Positions 61,214 through 64,000 of a stretch of DNA of 64,000 nt are shown piece after piece. The stretch's first letter is position 1, and every line of letters begins with the position of its first letter. Location: contig CAMGZM010000010.1 in the NCBI GenBank assembly GCA_946183145.1, positions 1 to 64,000 of the forward strand, read 5' to 3'. A model generated the notes under the pieces. The model was not told the DNA's origin, ran no database searches, and was given only the letters and a program-made list of their open reading frames with translations. Origin of the DNA: an uncultured Fretibacterium sp. GTDB taxonomy: Bacteria; Synergistota; Synergistia; Synergistales; Aminobacteriaceae. The position numbers and the translations under genes are program-made.

Positions 61214-61327
61214 ATGGGAGAAATAATCACAGTGCTTTTTCTCGGCGCATGGATGGTAACAGCGAGTGTATTAAGCTATAGGCATCTGAAATGTGAGCTG
61301 TCAGACTTTGCGGAGGGAAGAGAGTAA
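61214..61327 (+). CDS. 37-aa single-span membrane peptide, symporter accessory type
   Basis: MGEIITVLFLGAWMVTASVL forms one membrane span, followed by a short charged tail ending AEGRE. It starts 1 nt after the adenylation gene stop, and its TAA is followed at once by the ATG of the sodium:solute symporter. Very small membrane proteins directly before SSS-family symporters are a recurring arrangement and are thought to be accessory subunits. Overlooked by length-filtered gene calls. Confidence 0.7.
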   Translation: MGEIITVLFLGAWMVTASVLSYRHLKCELSDFAEGRE

Positions 61328-62920
61328 ATGAACGTCTACTTCATCGGAATGTGCATATCCTTTGCTGTATATATTGCAATAGGGCTGTACGTCAGCAGAA
61401 GAGTCAAAAGCGTAGAGGATTATTACGTGGCAGGAAGACGCGCCCCCCTGATTCTGATTGCGGGGTCAATGATCGCTTCATATGCCAGTACAGGGATGTT
61501 CATGGGCGATGCTGCTATGAGTTATGACGGGATTTTTGCGCCGCAGATTATTTTGGCTACCATGCAGACAGCGGGATATATCATCGGCGCGGTTTTTTTC
61601 GGACGCTATATCAGACGGAGCAAGGCTCTCACCGTCCCTGAATTTTTCGGCAAAAGATTCTGTTCACCGGCAATAAAGAAACTTGCTGCCTTCACCGCTA
61701 TCGTAACAATGACGGTATATCTTCTCTCGGTCATTCAGGGAATAGGGACTCTCATGTCAAGCGTTACGGGACTGAATTATAATACATGCCTGTTTATCTC
61801 TATGCTTGTCTTCACGTCTGTAACAGTAATCGGAGGCGCAAGCGGAGTCCTAATCACTGATACTCTAATGGCCGGATTATTCACAGCTGCTTTAATAACA
61901 GCCTCGCTCGTAATAGCTCATAATTCCGGGGGCTGGTTCGGTGCAATTCACACAATGGCCGCTAATCCTGATACATCACAGATTCTTTCATGGGCAGGGA
62001 AATCTGGCGCGTTATACGATTCCGGCGCAATGAATATCATATGGGGATTGATTTACGGCATTGTATGGTTCTCCGTCTGCATGGCGAGTCCGTGGCAGGC
62101 AAGCCGCTATCTTATGGCAAAAAATGAACATACAGTAGTCCGTTCTTCTTTTATGTCAGCAATAGGAATATTTATTCTTCAATTTTTTGTTTACATGGCC
62201 GCCGCGATGGTTCGCATAAAGAATCCTGCGCTTGAAGATTCTTCACGTGTCCTGATATGGGCAGCAATGAACGAGATGCCGCAGATTTTAGGCGTAATAT
62301 TGCTGACTGGAGTACTTGCAGCGGGAATATCATCGGCGACTACATTTCTTTCACTGGCGGGCGCGTCTTTCGCAAATGATGTGTTAGGCGTGAGAAAAGA
62401 CAGGGCAATCAACACAGGACGGGTCATTATGATAATCATAAGCGTTCTAGTGTTCCTCATAGCTGTTCAGAACTCCCCCGCTATATTCTGGATAATGTTT
62501 TTCGGCGGGGCGATAATCGCAAGCTCATGGATGCCCGTAGCTTTCGCCAGCATACTAAGCGCAAACGTAACACGAGCCGGAGCTTTGGCCGGAATGCTCG
62601 CGGGATTCTTGGGCTGCTTCACTCTGAGGCTTTACACCGCCCTTAACGGAATAACTTTGTCCCCGTATTTTGACCCTGCATTAGTCGGAATGCTTCTGAA
62701 CGTCATAGCTATGTTCACTGTGTCAGCGTTCACGAGAGTCAGCCCGGAGGAAACATCATCGAGGCAAATGCTTTTCGTGATACCTGAGTCCGAGAAAGAC
62801 AGCGCGGAAATCCGTAAGACTCTGCGGATGTCAAAACTGTCAGCGGGAATCGGAATCTTTGTCGTAATATTCCTTCTTGCGTTCTGGGTTGTTCCGTATC
62901 TTTACCCATTGACACGATAA
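61328..62920 (+). CDS. Sodium:solute symporter (SSS) family protein
   Basis: 530 aa with about 13 spans. The family signature region is visible: YIAIGLYVSRRVKSVEDYYVAGRR, then SYASTGMFMGDAAMSYDG and GVLAAGISSATTFLSLAGASF with the sodium-site serines and threonines. Substrates of close relatives range over amino acids, carboxylates and sugars. GGAGGGA site 8 nt upstream. Last gene of the cassette, so it may import the acid that the adenylation enzyme activates. Confidence 0.9.
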   Translation: MNVYFIGMCISFAVYIAIGLYVSRRVKSVEDYYVAGRRAPLILIAGSMIASYASTGMFMGDAAMSYDGIFAPQIILATMQTAGYIIGAVFFGRYIRRSKALTVPEFFGKRFCSPAIKKLAAFTAIVTMTVYLLSVIQGIGTLMSSVTGLNYNTCLFISMLVFTSVTVIGGASGVLITDTLMAGLFTAALITASLVIAHNSGGWFGAIHTMAANPDTSQILSWAGKSGALYDSGAMNIIWGLIYGIVWFSVCMASPWQASRYLMAKNEHTVVRSSFMSAIGIFILQFFVYMAAAMVRIKNPALEDSSRVLIWAAMNEMPQILGVILLTGVLAAGISSATTFLSLAGASFANDVLGVRKDRAINTGRVIMIIISVLVFLIAVQNSPAIFWIMFFGGAIIASSWMPVAFASILSANVTRAGALAGMLAGFLGCFTLRLYTALNGITLSPYFDPALVGMLLNVIAMFTVSAFTRVSPEETSSRQMLFVIPESEKDSAEIRKTLRMSKLSAGIGIFVVIFLLAFWVVPYLYPLTR

Positions 62921-63041
62921 CTGACAGCGAGCTTGCGTATTATGGTCAATAATCACTCTTCATGTTGATGATGAGTAAAGAACGTGTATAATCTCGCAAT
63001 CCACAAAAAATTTACCGCAAAATTTTCGGAGGTGCGTAATT

Positions 63042-64000
63042 ATGTCAGCAAGAAAAATCTTTGCCGCATTAATCCTCGTTTTTTACGCGCAATGTTCATC
63101 CGCTGAAGTTACTCCCAAGCAGGTACTCTCAGACCCGCGATTTTATCCCCTCGTTGAAGCCACAAGGAAGCACGGCGCAGAATATCTCCCAGGGCGTTAC
63201 GTTGTTACGATGGAATTACCCTCACGCACAGGAGGCACACCGATTCTAGCCTCTACACAAATGATTATCGAGATCGGAGAGCCTGATACGCAGACATATC
63301 CATTCCGTTACGACATTCACGGAGGGAAAAAGGCTGAAGGCTATATGATCCTCGACACTGAATCAGAAGCCCCGCTGCTTATCTCGTACACAAAAAACGC
63401 GTTGGGGAAATTCGATTTATCCGGCAAATCTTACGCGGGACTCTATGAAAGCGACAAAGCCTGGCTCACGGGCGCGGTGTCTGACGGCTCAATGAACATA
63501 CTGATTCCCATCAATGATATATATTTCCCGGAAGGCTGGTACTTGGGCGCGTGGAAATGTTCAGACGGCACGCAGTTCACTTTTGACGGCGGGAAAATGT
63601 ACTCAAACGGGCAGGAGATCGGCACATTCACAGTTGATGACAACCGTATCACAGTTACAGCTTCAGACGGGAGCAAAGATACTGTTTATGCGATATGGAA
63701 TCCCTACAAAAAGATTATTGTGATGACTTTCTCAAGCGGCCCGAACGGTATGGGAATGAACGCGGGAGTCTTTGAGCGCATGAATGATTCTGAAAAGCCA
63801 AAAACGACTCCGAAAATCCCGGAATCAAATAGCAGTCCCAAAACAAAAACTCCCAAAACTCAATCGCCCACGAATCAACCGCAACACGAGCCGAAAATGC
63901 CCTCAAAATTTCCGCCAATGCCAAAAGTAAACATGCCTGCTCGGAATATCGACATCACAGGCGTTTGGGGCGCATACGTTGAAGGGAAGCAGGTCATTCT
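63042..64000 (+). CDS. Exported protein of unknown function, runs off the window
   Basis: At least 319 residues, open to the last base. Signal peptide ending around CSSA after FAALILVFYAQ. The first 240 residues look beta-rich, with VLSDPRFYPLVEATRKHGAEYLPGRY and a small sandwich-like part WYLGAWKCSDGTQFTFDGGKM. From about residue 248 a Pro/Lys/Thr/Ser-rich linker with KTKTPKTQSP-like repeats follows, and a second WGAYVEGKQ motif begins before the edge, suggesting a repeated domain. GGAGG site 8 nt before ATG. Confidence 0.65.
   Translation, partial: MSARKIFAALILVFYAQCSSAEVTPKQVLSDPRFYPLVEATRKHGAEYLPGRYVVTMELPSRTGGTPILASTQMIIEIGEPDTQTYPFRYDIHGGKKAEGYMILDTESEAPLLISYTKNALGKFDLSGKSYAGLYESDKAWLTGAVSDGSMNILIPINDIYFPEGWYLGAWKCSDGTQFTFDGGKMYSNGQEIGTFTVDDNRITVTASDGSKDTVYAIWNPYKKIIVMTFSSGPNGMGMNAGVFERMNDSEKPKTTPKIPESNSSPKTKTPKTQSPTNQPQHEPKMPSKFPPMPKVNMPARNIDITGVWGAYVEGKQVI

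Overview
The window looks like the chromosome of a diderm, amino-acid-fermenting anaerobe. Glycine and betaine reductases, a complete selenocysteine (Sec) insertion operon and outer-membrane LPS-transport genes (lptA, lptB) occur together. This combination best fits Synergistota; that is an inference from gene content, and the sequence alone does not name a species.

1-20.5 kb is a Stickland/selenium block. On the minus strand a glycine riboswitch leads grdX-grdE-grdB. Next come an AGCS amino-acid symporter, and trxA-grdA-grdC-grdD plus a DUF3343 gene. Divergently on the plus strand lie betaine-type grdI-grdH, a BCCT betaine transporter, selA-selB-selD, an exported acetolactate decarboxylase and an unusual trxB. 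Four genes (grdB, grdA, grdH, selD) contain an in-frame UGA read here as Sec, each followed by a short hairpin. TrxB/TrxA feed electrons to GrdA, the substrate-specific B proteins pass the carboxymethyl group to GrdA, and GrdC/D release acetyl phosphate.

20.5-31 kb: a secreted protein with a 48-aa companion peptide, a lipoate/glycine-cleavage group (short lipoate ligase, coiled-coil and ankyrin proteins, GcvH, radical SAM), then yedF with an activase/double-cubane protein pair, a flavodoxin-fold reductase and fumarase.

31-40.6 kb: a pseudaminic acid (flagellin or surface sugar) operon, pseF-B-C-I-GNAT-G, joined to an FkbH/acyl-carrier/second-GNAT set that suggests an unusual acyl decoration. 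It ends in a broken VOC gene.

40.7-51.9 kb: mostly housekeeping (TDT transporter, pfkA, ligA, lysS, an editing deacylase, an aminopeptidase P) plus small or secreted unknowns.

51.9-55.3 kb: a decayed defence island. It has an intact C5 cytosine methyltransferase, a fragment of a HaeII-like endonuclease, an Mrr lacking its catalytic core, and a TnpB element. A second copy of that element's 3' end opens the window at base 1.

55.3-64 kb: rlmD, lptB, lptA, then a cassette of acyltransferase, carrier protein, adenylation enzyme, 37-aa membrane peptide and sodium:solute symporter. The cassette lies behind a promoter whose -35/-10 spacer is a run of ten C residues, a candidate phase-variable switch.
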